Of a stretch of 64,000 nt of DNA, positions 1-9,699 are shown piece after piece; position 1 is the first letter of the stretch, and the number at the start of each line of letters is the position of its first letter. The translations under genes were made by a program, and so were the position numbers. Where the stretch lies: contig NC_133156.1 in the NCBI RefSeq assembly GCF_040802235.1, positions 117,582,173-117,646,172 of the forward strand, given 5' to 3'. This DNA comes from Manis javanica. Taxonomy: Eukaryota > Chordata > Mammalia > Pholidota > Manidae. Below the pieces are notes generated by a model. That model saw nothing but the letters and a program-made list of their open reading frames with translations. It was not told the DNA's origin and did not search any database.

Positions 1-16
1 TTTTTTTTTTTTTTTT
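1..16. repeat. Poly-T run at the left edge
   Basis: Sixteen T at the very start of the window. It could be the A-tail of a retroelement inserted in minus orientation whose body lies outside the window, or a plain homopolymer. The next 140 bp show nothing recognisable. Confidence 0.5.
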
Positions 17-157
17 AATTAAGAGAAAGGAATATTATCAGAAAAGAGTACCTCCATAGCTGATCATCTGACACCCTTTAAGTGATCAACATTAAGGATA
101 TTTAAAGCATGCGTTGATCTTTGATTTACCAATAGTTTTATCCTGTTAAGGAGTAAT

Positions 158-194
158 CCCCCTTTTCTTTCTTTCTTTCTTTTTTTTTTTTTTA
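158..194 (-). repeat. L1 A-tail with GAAA repeats
   Basis: On the plus strand this is a CTTT microsatellite followed by 14 T. Read on the element strand it is an A-tail followed by GAAA repeats. An ATTAAA-type polyadenylation signal lies just before it (plus-strand TTTAAT at 199-204). The simple repeat has probably expanded since insertion and obscures the target-site duplication. Confidence 0.85.
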
Positions 195-535
195 AATTTT
201 TAATCTACACTTACCTGAAGAATACTATGTTTACTATGCTCTCCCCTATATCAGGTCCCCCCTAACAACCACATTACGGTTACTGTCCATCAGCTTAGCA
301 AAATGTTGTAGAGTCACTACTTGTCCTCTCTGTGTTGTGCAGCCCACCCTCCCCTATCTCCCTCCCCCCCATGCATGCTAATCTTAATACCCCCCTTCTT
401 CTTCCCCCCCCTTATCCCTCCCTGCCCACCCATCCTCCCCAGTTCCTTTCCCTTTGGTACCTGTTAGTCCATTTTTGGGTTCTGTAATTCTGCTGCTGTT
501 TTGTTCCTTCAGTTTTTCCTTTGTTCCTATACTCC
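195..535 (-). other. L1 3' UTR with G-rich polypurine tract
   Basis: These 341 bp lie between the ORF2 stop and the A-tail. Positions about 341-446 are strongly C-rich on plus, which is a G-run-rich purine tract on the element strand and is potentially quadruplex-forming. A G-rich tract in the 3' UTR is a known conserved L1 feature. The terminal part resembles the 3' ends of the other young-looking L1 copies at 29.3 kb and 57.8 kb, placing them in related subfamilies. Confidence 0.85.
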
Positions 536-3500
536 TCAGATGAGTGAAATCATTTGGTATTTCTCTTTCTCCGCTTGGCTTATTTCACTGAGCATAATAC
601 TCTCCAGCTCCATCCATGTTGCTACAAATGGTTGGATTTTTCCACTTCTTATGGCTGAGTAGTATTCCATTGTGTATATGTACCACATCTTCTTTATCCA
701 TTCATCTACAGATGGACATTTAGGTTGCTTCCAATTCTTGGCTATTGTAAATAGTGCTGCGATAAACATAGGAGTGCATCTGTCTTTCTCAAACTTGATT
801 GCTGCGTTCTTAGGGTAAATTCCTAGGAGTGGAATTCCTGGGTCAAATGGTAGGTCTGTTTTGAGCATTTTGATGCACCTCCATACTGCTTTCCACAATG
901 GTTGAACTAATTTACATTCCCACCAGCAGTGTAGGAAGGTTCCCCTTTCTCCACAGCCTCGCCAACATTTGTTGTTGTTTGTCTTTTGGATGGCAGCTAT
1001 CCTTACTGGTGTGAGGTGATACCTCATTGTAGTTTTAATTTGCATTTCTCTGATAATTAGCGATGTGGAGCATCTTTTCATGTGTCTCTTGGCCATCTGT
1101 ATTTCTTTTTTGGAGAACTGTCTGTTCAGTTCCTCTGCCCATTTTTTAATTGGGTTATTTGTTTTTTGTTTGTTGAGGCGTGTGAGCTCTTTATATATTC
1201 TGGACGTCAAGCCTTTATCAGATCTGTCATTTTCAAATATATTCTCCCATACTGTAGGGTTCCTTTTTGTTCTATTGATGGTGTCTTTCGCTGTACAGAA
1301 GCTTTTCAGCTTAATGTAGTCCCACTTGCTCATTTTTGCTGTTGTTTTCCTTGCCCGGGGAGATATGTTCAAGAAGAGATCACTCATGTTTATGTCTAAG
1401 AGGTTTTTGCCTATGTTTTTTTCCAAGAGTTTAATGGTTTCGTGACTTACATTCAGGTCTTTGATCCATTTTGAGTTTACCTTTGTATATGGGGTTAGAC
1501 AATGGTCCAGTTTCATTCTCCTACATGTAGCTGTCCAGTTTTGCCAGCACCATCTGTTGAAGAGACTGTCATTTTGCCATTGTATGTCCATGGCTCCTTT
1601 ATCAAATATTAATTGACCATATATGTTTGGGTTAATTTCTGGGGTCTCTAATCTGTTCCACTGGTCTGTGGCTCTGTTCTTGTGCCAGTACCAAATTGTC
1701 TTGATTACTATGGCTTTGTGGTAGAGCTTGAAGTTGGGGAGTGAGATCCCCCCTACTTTATTCTTCTTTTTCAGGATTGCTTTGGCTATTCGGGGTCTTT
1801 GGTGTTTCCATATGAATTTTTGAATTATTTGTTCCAATTCATTGAAGAATGTTGCTGGTAATTTGAGAGGGATTGCATCAAATTTGTATATTGCTTTCGG
1901 CAGGATGGCCATTTTGACGATATTAATTCTTCCTAGCCATGAGCATGGGATGAGTTTCCATTTATTAGTGTCCCCTTTAATTTCTCTTAAGAGTGACTTG
2001 TAGTTTTCAGAGTATAAGTCTTTCACTTCCTTGGTTAGGTTTATTCCTAGGTATTTTATTCTTTTTGATGCAATGGTGAATGGAATTGTTTTCCTGATTT
2101 CTCTTTCTATTGATTCGTTGTTAGTGTATAGGAAAGCTACAGATTTCTGTGTGTTGATTTTGTATCCTGCAACTTTGCTGTATTCCGATATCAGTTCTAG
2201 TAGTTTTGGAGTGGAGTCTTTAGGGTTTTTTATGTACAGTATCATATCATCTGCAAATAGTGACAGTTTAACTTCTTCTTTACCAATCTGGATTCCTTGT
2301 ATTTCTTTGTTTTGTCTGATTGCCGTGGCTAGGACCTCCAGTACTATGTTAAATAACAGTGGGGAGAGTGGGCATCCCTGTCTGGTTCCCGATCTCAGTG
2401 GAAATGCTTTCAGCTTCTCGCTGTTCAGTATAATGCTGGCTGTGGGTTTATCATATATGGCCTTTATTATGTTGAGGTACTTGCCCTCTATTCCCATTTT
2501 GCTGAGAGTTTTTATCATGAATGGATGTTGAATTTTGTCAAATGCTTTTTCAGCATCTATGGAGATGATCATGTGGTTTTTGTCTTTCTTTTTGTTGATG
2601 TGGTGGATGATGTTGATGGATTTTCGAATGTTGTACCATCCTTGCATCCCTGGGATGAACCCCACTTGGTCATGGTGTATGATCCTTTTGATATACTGTT
2701 GAATTCTGTTTGCTAATATTTTATTGAGTATTTTTGCATCTACGTTCATCAGGGATATTGGTCTGTAATTTTCTTTTTTGGTGGGGTCTTTGCCTGGTTT
2801 TGGTATTAGGGTGATGTTGGCTTCATAGAATGAGTTTGGGAGTATTCCCTCTTCTTCTATTTTGTGGAACACTTTAAGGAGAATGGGTATTATGTCTTCT
2901 CTGTGTGTCTGATAAAATTCCGAGGTAAATCCGTCCGGCCCCGGGGTTTTGTTCTTGGGTAGTTTTTTGATTACTGTTTCAATTTCTTTGCTTGTAATTG
3001 GTTTGTTTAACTTTTGTGTTTCTTCCTTGGTCAGTCTTGGGAGGTTGTATTTTTCTAGGAAGTTGTCCATTTCTTCTAGGTTTTCCAGCTTGTTGGCATA
3101 TAGGTTTTCATAGTAGTCTTTAATAATTCTTTGTATTTCTGTGGAGTCTGTCGTGATTTTTCCATTCTCATTTCTGATTATGTTGATTTGTGTTGACTCT
3201 CTTTTTCTCTTAATAAGTTGGGCTAGAGGCTTATCTATTTTGTTTATTTTCTCAAAGAACCAGCTCTTGGTTTCGTTGATTTTTGCTATTGTTTTATTCT
3301 TCTCAATTTTGTTTATTTCTTCTCTGATCTTTATTATGTCCCTCCTTCTGCTGACTTTAGGCCTCATTTGTTCTTCTTTTTCCAGTTTTAATAATTGTGA
3401 TGTTAGACTATTCATTTGGGATTGTTCTTCCTTCTTCAAGTGTGCCTGGATTGCTATATACTTTCCTCTTAAGACTGCTTTCGCTGCATCCCACAGAAGT

Positions 3501-4378
3501 TGGGGCTTAGTGTTGTTGTTGTCATTTGTTTCTATATATTCCTTGATCTCTATTTTGATTTGTTCATTGATCCATTGATTATTTAGTAGCATGTTGTTAA
3601 GCCTCCATGTGTTTGTGAGCCTTTTTGTTTTCTTTGTAGAATTTATTTCTACTTTCATACCTTTGTGGTCTGAAAAATTGGTTGGTAGAATTTCAATATT
3701 GTGGAATTTACTGAGGCTCTTTTTGTGAGCTAGTATGTGGTCTATTCTGGAGAATGTTCCATGTGCACTTGAGAAGAATGTATATCCTGTTGCTTTTGGA
3801 TGTAAAGTTCTATAGATGTCTATTAGGTCCATCTGTTCTAGTGTGTTGTTCAGTGCCTGTGTGTCTTTACTTATTTTCTGCCCGGTGGATCTATCCTTTG
3901 GGGTGAGTGGTGTGTTGAAGTCTCCTACAATGAATGCATTGCAGTCTATTTCCCTCTTTAGTTCTGTTAGTATTTGCTTCACATATGCTGGTGCTCCTGT
4001 ATTGGGTGCATATATATTTAGAATGGTTATATCCTCTTGTTGGACTAAGCCCTTTATCATTATGTAGTGGCCTTCTTTATCTCTTGTTACTTTCTTTGTT
4101 TTGAAGTCTATTTTGTCTGATATTAGTACTGCAACCCCTGCTTTCTTCTCACTGTTGTTTGCCTGAAATATGTTTTTCCATCCCTTGACTTTTAGTCTAT
4201 GCTTATCTTTGGGTTTAAGGTGAGTTTCTTGTAAGCAGCATATAGATGGGTCTTGCTTTTTTATCCATTCTATTACTCTATGTCTTTTGATTGGTGCATT
4301 AAGTCCATTTACATTTAGGGTGACTATTGAAAGATATGTACTTATTGCCATTGCAGGCTTTAGATTCGTGGTTACCAA
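536..4378 (-). CDS. L1 ORF2p: endonuclease and reverse transcriptase
   Basis: The frame encodes 1280 residues, close to the usual L1 ORF2 length of about 1275. The N-terminal APE-type endonuclease has its catalytic set: N22 in TLNVNGLN, E51 in QETHL, Y123 in NIYAPNTG, D153 and N155 in VGDFN, D213 in RIDH, and D237-H238 in SDH. The central reverse transcriptase keeps the fingers motif [29 protein letters not shown] and the catalytic FADD at about residue 710. The C-terminal Cys-rich segment [18 protein letters not shown] fits CX3CX7HX4C. ORF2p nicks DNA at TTTT/AA-type sites and primes cDNA from the nick, mainly on its own RNA. The listed start is the first ATG. The methionine at residue 10 (MAISTYLS) matches the usual L1 start better and may be the true one. 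ORF2 is normally translated at low level after ORF1. No disabling change is seen. Confidence 0.97.
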   Translation of the reverse strand: MVTTNLKPAMAISTYLSIVTLNVNGLNAPIKRHRVIEWIKKQDPSICCLQETHLKPKDKHRLKVKGWKNIFQANNSEKKAGVAVLISDKIDFKTKKVTRDKEGHYIMIKGLVQQEDITILNIYAPNTGAPAYVKQILTELKREIDCNAFIVGDFNTPLTPKDRSTGQKISKDTQALNNTLEQMDLIDIYRTLHPKATGYTFFSSAHGTFSRIDHILAHKKSLSKFHNIEILPTNFSDHKGMKVEINSTKKTKRLTNTWRLNNMLLNNQWINEQIKIEIKEYIETNDNNNTKPQLLWDAAKAVLRGKYIAIQAHLKKEEQSQMNSLTSQLLKLEKEEQMRPKVSRRRDIIKIREEINKIEKNKTIAKINETKSWFFEKINKIDKPLAQLIKRKRESTQINIIRNENGKITTDSTEIQRIIKDYYENLYANKLENLEEMDNFLEKYNLPRLTKEETQKLNKPITSKEIETVIKKLPKNKTPGPDGFTSEFYQTHREDIIPILLKVFHKIEEEGILPNSFYEANITLIPKPGKDPTKKENYRPISLMNVDAKILNKILANRIQQYIKRIIHHDQVGFIPGMQGWYNIRKSINIIHHINKKKDKNHMIISIDAEKAFDKIQHPFMIKTLSKMGIEGKYLNIIKAIYDKPTASIILNSEKLKAFPLRSGTRQGCPLSPLLFNIVLEVLATAIRQNKEIQGIQIGKEEVKLSLFADDMILYIKNPKDSTPKLLELISEYSKVAGYKINTQKSVAFLYTNNESIEREIRKTIPFTIASKRIKYLGINLTKEVKDLYSENYKSLLREIKGDTNKWKLIPCSWLGRINIVKMAILPKAIYKFDAIPLKLPATFFNELEQIIQKFIWKHQRPRIAKAILKKKNKVGGISLPNFKLYHKAIVIKTIWYWHKNRATDQWNRLETPEINPNIYGQLIFDKGAMDIQWQNDSLFNRWCWQNWTATCRRMKLDHCLTPYTKVNSKWIKDLNVSHETIKLLEKNIGKNLLDINMSDLFLNISPRARKTTAKMSKWDYIKLKSFCTAKDTINRTKRNPTVWENIFENDRSDKGLTSRIYKELTRLNKQKTNNPIKKWAEELNRQFSKKEIQMAKRHMKRCSTSLIIREMQIKTTMRYHLTPVRIAAIQKTNNNKCWRGCGERGTFLHCWWECKLVQPLWKAVWRCIKMLKTDLPFDPGIPLLGIYPKNAAIKFEKDRCTPMFIAALFTIAKNWKQPKCPSVDEWIKKMWYIYTMEYYSAIRSGKIQPFVATWMELESIMLSEISQAEKEKYQMISLI

Positions 4379-4546
4379 AGGTTCAAGATTAGCTTCTTTA
4401 GTATCTTACTGCCTAACTTAGCTCGCTTATTGAGCTGTTATATACACTGTCTGGAGAGTCTTTTCTTCTCTCCCTTCTTATTCCTCCTCCTCCATTCTTC
4501 ATATGTTGTGTGTTTTGTTCTGTGCTCTTTTTAGGGGTGCTCCCAT
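4379..4546 (-). other. L1 inter-ORF spacer, 168 bp
   Basis: This non-coding stretch lies between the ORF1 stop and the first ATG of ORF2, on the element strand. It is longer than the 63-nt spacer known from human L1. It probably carries whatever allows ORF2 translation initiation. No motif is recognised. Confidence 0.8.
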
Positions 4547-5470
4547 CTAGAGCAGTCCCTGTAGGATGCCCTGTAGAGGTGGTTTGTGGGAAGCAAATTC
4601 CCTCAGCTTTTGCTTGTCTGGGAATTGTTTGATCCCACCATCATATTTAAATGATAGTCGTGCTGGATACAGTATCCTTGGTTCAAGGCCCTTCTGTTTC
4701 ATTGCATTAAGTATATCATGCCATTCTCTTCTGGCCTGTAGGGTTTCTGTTGAGAAGTCTGATGTTAGCCTGATTGGTTTTCCTTTATAGGTGACCTTTT
4801 TCTCTCTAGCTGCCTTTAAAACTCTTTCCTTGTCCTTGATCCTTGCCATTTTAATTATTATGTGTCTTGGTGTTGTCCTCCTTGGATCCTTTCTGTTGGG
4901 GGTTCTGTATAATTCCATGGTCTGTTCGATTATTTCCTCCCCCAGTTTGGGGAAGTTTTCAGCAATTATTTCTTCAAAGACACTTTCTATCCCTTTTCCT
5001 CTTTCTTCCTCTTCTGGTATCCCTATAATACGAATGTTTTTCCTTTTGTATTGGTCACATATTTCTCTTAGTGTTGTTTCATTCCTGGAGATCCTTTTAT
5101 CTCTCTCTATGTCAGCTTCTATACGTTCCTGTTCTCTGGCTTCTATTCCTTCAATGGCCTCTTGCATCTTATCCATTCTGCTTATAAATCCTTCCAGGGA
5201 TTGTTTCACTTCTGTGATCTCTTTCCTGACATCTGTGATCTCCTTCCGGACTTCATCCCACTGCTCTTGCATTTTTCTCTGCATCTCATCCCACTGCTCT
5301 TGCATTTTTCTCTGCATCTCATCCCATTGCTCTTGCATTTTTTTCTGCATCTCTGTCAGCATGTTCATGATTTTTATTTTGAATTCTTTTTCAGGAGGAC
5401 TAGTTAGGTCTGTCTCCTTCTCAGGTGTTGTCTCTGTGATCTTTGTCTGCCTGTAGTTTTGCCTTTTCAT
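4547..5470 (-). CDS. L1 ORF1p: trimeric RNA-binding chaperone
   Basis: The frame encodes 307 residues, somewhat shorter than the 338 of human ORF1p, and is uninterrupted. Order: a polar N-terminus (about 1-35); a long coiled coil (about 36-128) with three 11-residue repeats (MQEQWDEMQRK type, tryptophans at 49, 60 and 71) followed by two heptads (RKEITDV, RKEITEV); an RRM (about 144-225) opening with NIRIIGIPE and including TPRHIIIKMA; and a basic C-terminal domain with KGKPIRLTSDFS and ETLQARREW. ORF1p forms trimers through the coiled coil, coats L1 RNA into a ribonucleoprotein and acts as a nucleic-acid chaperone in target-primed reverse transcription. It lies immediately downstream of the 5' UTR, as in other mammalian L1s. 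The RRM and C-terminal domain look intact. The start is the first ATG after the 5' UTR. Confidence 0.96.
   Translation of the reverse strand: MKRQNYRQTKITETTPEKETDLTSPPEKEFKIKIMNMLTEMQKKMQEQWDEMQRKMQEQWDEMQRKMQEQWDEVRKEITDVRKEITEVKQSLEGFISRMDKMQEAIEGIEAREQERIEADIERDKRISRNETTLREICDQYKRKNIRIIGIPEEEERGKGIESVFEEIIAENFPKLGEEIIEQTMELYRTPNRKDPRRTTPRHIIIKMARIKDKERVLKAAREKKVTYKGKPIRLTSDFSTETLQARREWHDILNAMKQKGLEPRILYPARLSFKYDGGIKQFPDKQKLREFASHKPPLQGILQGLL
5254..5352 (-). repeat. 33-bp tandem repeat (3 copies) in the ORF1 coiled coil
   Basis: Three head-to-tail 33-bp units lie at 5254-5286, 5287-5319 and 5320-5352. The first two are identical and the third differs by two bases. Each encodes 11 residues with a central QWDE. 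A shorter 21-bp duplication coding RKEIT(D/E)V sits next to it at lower coordinates. Identity between units suggests recent expansion by replication slippage or unequal exchange. Confidence 0.95.
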
Positions 5471-5943
5471 GGTGATAGAGATAGTCTGCAGAGCTGGTAC
5501 AAGTGACCGCTGGAAGAGCTTCCCTTCTTGTTGGTTTGTAGCCTTTTCCTGGGAGAATAGCGACCTCTAGTGGCTTGTGCTGGGCAGCTGTGCGCAGACA
5601 GGGCTTCTGCTTCCTGCCCAGTTGCTTTGGGGTTTATCTCCACTGTTGCTGTGGGCTTGGCCTGGCTGGGGCTGTTCCTCCAAAATGGTGGAGCCCCGTT
5701 GGAGGGGGAGCAGCCAGAAGACTATTTATCTCCGTAAGGGGCCTCTGTGCTCCCTGCTGCCCAGGGGGTTAGAGTGCCCAGAGATCCCCAGATTCCCTGC
5801 TTCTGGTCTAAGTGACCTGTCCTGCCCCTTTAAGATTTCCAAAAAGCACTCTCCAAACCAAAACAACAACAGCAACAATGAGAGAGGGAACAGAAAGGAA
5901 AAAAAAAAGAAAAAACACGTGATTTTTTTTTTTTTTTTTCCTC

Positions 5944-6840
5944 AGGTGCCGGTCCCAGGCACCCGCGCACTGGTCCTGCTGCCCTGTCTCCCTAGCACCA
6001 GGGTCCCTGTCCTTTCAAGGCTTCCAAAAAGCACCCACCCACCGGTCCCGCAGGGAAGGAACGCTCAATATTCTTGGTCCTCAGGCACTGGTCCCACGCA
6101 CCCGCTCACCAGTCCCGCCGCCCTGCCTCCCTAGCACCGGGGTCCCTGTCCCTTCAAGGCTTCCAAAAAGCACTTGGCAAAAAGAGAGAAAAAAAAGGGG
6201 AAAAACGCGCAATTTCTTCCGTCCTCAGGTGCTGGTCTCAGGCACCCACCCACCGGTCCCACAGGGAAAAATGCGGGATATTCTTTGTCCTCAGGTGCCG
6301 GTCCCAGGCACCCGCTCACCAGTCCCGCCGCCCTGCCTCCCTAGCACCGGGGTCCCTGTCCCTTTTAGGCTTCTAAAAAGCACTCGCAGAAAAGAGAAAA
6401 AAAAAGGGGAAAAACGCGCGATTTCCTCTGTCCTCAAGTGCCGGTCTCAGGCACCCGCCCACCGGTCCCGCAGGGAAAAATGGGGGATATTCTTTGTCCT
6501 CAGGCGCCGGTCCCAGCCACCCGCTCACCAGTCCCGCCACCGTGCCTCCCTAGCACTGGGGTCCCCGTCCCTTCAAGGCTTCCAAAAAGCGCTTGCCAAA
6601 AAGAGAAAAAAAAAAAAAAAGGGGAAAAACGCGCGACCTCTTCCGTCCTCAGGCACCGGTCTCAGGCATCCGCCCCCAGGTCTCGCAGGGAGAAACGCGG
6701 GATATTCTTTGTCCTCCGGCGCCGTTCCCAGGCACCTCCTCACCGGTCCCGCCACCCTGCCTCCCCAGCAACGGGGGCCCGTCCCTCTAAGGCTTCCAAA
6801 AAGCGCTCGCCAAAAAAAAAAACTGCTCCGGTTTCTCTCC
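5944..6840 (-). repeat. Tandem monomers of about 209 bp in the L1 5' UTR
   Basis: Comparable points recur at about 6082, 6292, 6501 and 6716, giving periods of 210, 209 and 215 bp. A shortened first unit starts at 5944 and a truncated last unit ends near 6840. Each full unit has two related halves. Both halves open with a GTCCTCAGG...CCGGTC...CAGGCACCCG block. One half continues to an A-rich block and the other to a GGGATATTCTTTGTCCT end. Length differences come mainly from the A-runs. Monomeric 5' UTRs are known from rodent L1s, and this array shows the same design. Confidence 0.9.
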
Positions 6841-7051
6841 ACCCGCCGGGAGCCGGGGGGAGGGGCGCTCGGGTCCCGCCGGGCTGGGGCTTGTATCTTA
6901 CCCCCTTCACAAGGCGCTGGGTTCTTGCAGGTGTGGATGTGGTCTGGATGTTGTCCTGTGTCCTGTGGTCTCTATTTTAGGAAGATTTTTCTTTGTTATA
7001 TTTTCATAGCTCTATGTGTTTTTGGGAGGAGATTTCCACTGCTCTACTCAC

Positions 7052-7065
7052 GCCGCCATCTTGGC
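7052..7065 (-). promoter_or_regulatory. YY1-type site at the L1 5' end
   Basis: The plus strand reads GCCGCCATCTTGGC, which is CCAAGATGGCGGC on the element strand and a close match to the YY1 consensus. It lies within about 20 bp of the element 5' end. In human L1 a YY1 site near the 5' end positions transcription start. The same role here is inferred. Confidence 0.75.
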
Positions 7066-7071
7066 TCCCCC

Positions 7072-7439
7072 TCACATCCTTTCTTTTAAAACAAGAGGAA
7101 TGAGAAAAGTATGAGTACACATATGTTAAGATATATAGGTTTAGTAACAGGGCGTACAAAAGTTTATCTGTGAGCATTTATTTCTTTGTAGTGTAGCAAG
7201 TAAAGTTGTCTGCTGTGAAGGATGGCTGTGGATTGAAGAGTATACATATGGGGCTGTGTGTGTCTGTGTGTAGGTGTGTGTTGATGAGGTATGCTGGGGA
7301 GAGAAATAGATGTTTAAGAGAGTGAAAGAGTTTTGAAATACTCATTATGGAGAGTTGGAGATTGAGTTGACTAGATGAAATAGTGGAATTATCAGGTAGT
7401 TTTGAGGCCCAGTTGAAGTAAGTGATCAAGCACTTATAT
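7072..7439. other. Flanking DNA without recognised feature
   Basis: Ordinary AT-rich sequence to the right of the L1. The first 16 bp (7072-7087) followed by AAAA are the expected right target-site copy. Nothing else is recognised. Confidence 0.5.
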
Positions 7440-8190
7440 ACAAATACACTCACTTCATTTATTTATTCACTTAACAAATACGTATTGATTGTCAACACTG
7501 TTCGAGGTACTGAGGGTATATTAAAAAAACCCAACAAATTCTCTGTCACTATAGAGCCAATATTCTCACAGAGGAAGATAGGCAAAGATCATATAAATAC
7601 ATGTATCATTATTATGTTAGGTGGTGATAGATGCTGCGCAGAAAAATCATGCACAGTTATGGGGGAGTTATCTGTTTTACAGGGCAGTCAGGGAAGGAGA
7701 CATTTGAACAGACCTGAGTGAAATGAGGGGTGAGACTTGTAGATACCTGGAAGAAGAGTATTTCAGGTAAGGAAATACCTGATGAAAGTAAATGCAAAAT
7801 CCCTGAGGCAGGAAGAAGGACCAGCAATGAGATCAGAGTGGCCAACAGGGGGACAACACCAGAATGGAAACTGTGGGCCAAATCACAGAGTGTTCTAGAA
7901 GGTGGGAAGGAATTTGGCTTTTAATCAGAGCAAGATGTGGAGCTATTGGGAGGTTCTGAGCAGAGGAGTGATATGACACGCCTTGCATGTTGGGATTTTT
8001 TTTTCTAGCAACACTCAGCTGTCTGAGTGCAACCTTGGAGAAAGTCCTGGAGTTGGGCTGGCATATGCAAAGAAAAGGTGGAGAGGTATTGGGCATGGAG
8101 TTACTGTCTTTGTTGACTCTCAAAGTTAATTTAGGTAGGGGGGGACATAAAGACGGAGAAGCCAATGGATAGGGATAGGATAGAATTATC
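7440..8190 (-). mobile_element. L2 (LINE2) relic
   Basis: The start resembles the reverse complement of the L2 3' end (a CACTTCATTTATTTATTCACTTAACAAA-like tail). It continues with the characteristic L2 order, including CCTGAGGCAGG at about 7811 and GAGCAGAGGAGTGATATGA at about 7958. It is diverged and lacks coding capacity. The right boundary is approximate. Confidence 0.7.
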
Positions 8191-9489
8191 AGTGAACTTG
8201 AGCTCCATGAGTATAAAGAATGGTCAAACAAATTAGCAAGGAGGTAAGGAAATTGGGTGTAGGGGTGGGTGCATGATTTCATTATTTTACAAGTAGTGTA
8301 GCATCATGAAATGTTGATAGAATAACCATGGGAGAGAGTGGCTAAGTGAGAAGGTCAAGGAAGGGAGAGGCTAAATGTTTGTTGAATCTGACATATGATT
8401 ATATTTCAATATTTAGCTTATGCTGAAATTTTCCACTAACCATACACTTGAAAAGTGTTCTAAGGAACACTGGTAACTTTGACAAGCATATTACTGTAAG
8501 TAGAGCAGAGCTCAGAGTCCTGTTCAAAACTTTGTACAAAGAAGATTTTCTTGAGTGGTATCCTATTCAGACAACATCGATGAGGGAGTTTGCTCGTGAA
8601 GTGTGAGTGGGTGAGAAGGTAGGTGAAGTCTGGTGTTCTTAGCACTGTGTACATGGATCACACCTGGGAAGTCTGAGCATTATGAGATTATTTTACCACA
8701 TTCAGTTAAAAAATGAATTAAATGAGACCACAGTGACTTAGATCTGGCTGATTTCTGAATCATCTACAAAACTTTTCCAATACATTACAAGCATCTAGTT
8801 CCCACCCTGAAACTAATGTTTCACAATTTTTGAGGGATAAAGCCCATGTATATTTGTCTATGTATATAAAGCTCTCTGAATTTTATATAGCCAGGATTGA
8901 AAAACTGGAGTAGTGCTTAGCAGACAGTTATTGCTTTTGCCTGCCCATAACCAGGGCCATTTTTTCTGCTCATGGTGACGTGGCTGTACCCCAGGACACC
9001 ATCCCCTGCCCACTCTTGGTGTATGTGCTTTTGGCAGAACGGATGCTACACTGACCCCAGGGATAGCAGGTTATCCAAGCCTGGTTGATTTGGGAATTGC
9101 ATCTCTCTTTCAATGGAAGAAAGAGACAATCTATATCTATATGATAATATAGATAATAGGTTAGAGGTTCTCTGTATTAAAGATATAGGTTAGAGATCAT
9201 CTAATCTATAATTACATCTCTCTTTCTAAGCCAAGGTGATTTTTTCCAATTAGAGATAATTCCAGGACCTTTGCTGCACTCATTGAGTTATTCTCTTCAC
9301 TGTGGGTTTAGACCTGGGGGATGTAAGCATGGAGTTGCTGGCAGGTGTCTTGCCAACATGAAGAAAGCATCTCTGAGAGGGGAGCAGCACAGAGGGAAAC
9401 AGAGGCAGCGTGAAGACAGACCCAGGCCTGCTGATGATAGTTGCTGCATTAAGCCACTCCTGATTTTGAGATCTGTGAGTCCATATTCC
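8191..9489. other. Unassigned DNA with a small AT-rich patch
   Basis: No gene or clear repeat is seen. Positions about 9128-9240 contain TATA-rich low-complexity sequence with short direct repeats (an AGGTTAGAG-type word twice, and CATCTCTCTTTC at both ends of the patch). A short stretch at 9380-9470 vaguely resembles the end of an LTR but is not convincing. Confidence 0.4.
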
Positions 9490-9690
9490 TCATTTGCTTA
9501 GGTAATTTGACTGGGGTTTTCCATCTCTGGAAACTGAGGAGTCTGATGCCTGGAGTCTGGAGGCTTGTCCTCGGCGATGCCGAGACCCTCTCCCAGCTGC
9601 TGGCCTTGTGTCATCATGTGGACATCCATCCTCGCTGGTAGCTTTTTTGACACTCTGGCTCAGGAAACTCACCTTCTCAGCATCTGGCTC
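9490..9690 (-). other. Possible host exon, unconfirmed
   Basis: On the minus strand a pyrimidine tract plus CAG (about 9706 to 9691) is followed by GAGCCAGATGCTGAGAAG, then GTGAGT (9667-9672), then an open frame to a stop at about 9490. Two readings are possible: an 18-nt microexon (EPDAEK) between a good acceptor and a good donor, or a terminal exon of 67 residues starting EPDAEKVSFLSQ. The frame contains several CpGs, which are rare in neutral mammalian DNA. I do not recognise the peptide, no neighbouring exon or nearby AATAAA was found, and the opposite strand is also partly open, so chance is quite possible. Confidence 0.22.
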
Positions 9691-9699
9691 CTGTGGTAA

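Larger units (their letters stand above)
158..7071 (-). mobile_element. Full-length LINE-1 retrotransposon with both ORFs intact
   Basis: This is a complete non-LTR retrotransposon of about 6.9 kb read on the minus strand. In its own order it has a CpG-rich 5' UTR (7071 to 5471), ORF1 (5470 to 4547), a 168-bp spacer, ORF2 (4378 to 536), a 3' UTR (535 to 195) and an A-rich tail (194 to 158). Both ORFs run full length without frameshift or stop, and the 5' end carries a YY1-type sequence, so the copy is not 5'-truncated. L1 elements retrotranspose by target-primed reverse transcription. Intact structure implies a young and possibly active copy, which is inference because activity cannot be read from sequence. 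The right junction has a TTTTAAAA endonuclease-type site at 7084-7091, but no clean target-site duplication is visible. Confidence 0.96.
5471..7071 (-). promoter_or_regulatory. L1 5' UTR and internal promoter, CpG-rich
   Basis: About 1.6 kb precede ORF1 on the element strand. Much of it (5944-6840) is GC- and CpG-rich tandem repeat, unlike the AT-rich surroundings, and would score as a CpG island. The part nearest ORF1 (5471-5940) is unique and contains two A/T homopolymer patches. The part nearest the 5' end (6841-7071) is unique and ends at the YY1-type site. L1 5' UTRs act as internal RNA polymerase II promoters and are usually silenced by CpG methylation. Promoter activity here is inferred from family and position. 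Confidence 0.88.

Noticed and set aside
1065..4067. Plus-strand open frames of 63-166 codons across 1.0-4.1 kb
   Set aside because: They are antisense shadows of the L1 ORF2, which is a clear long coding frame on the minus strand.
4566..5456. Plus-strand open frames up to 221 codons opposite ORF1
   Set aside because: They are antisense to ORF1. The serine/isoleucine/cysteine-rich sequence reflects the complement of coiled-coil codons.
5890..5940. A/T homopolymer patch next to CACGTG as a regulatory E-box
   Set aside because: A single six-base match in the L1 5' UTR is expected by chance, and there is no supporting context.
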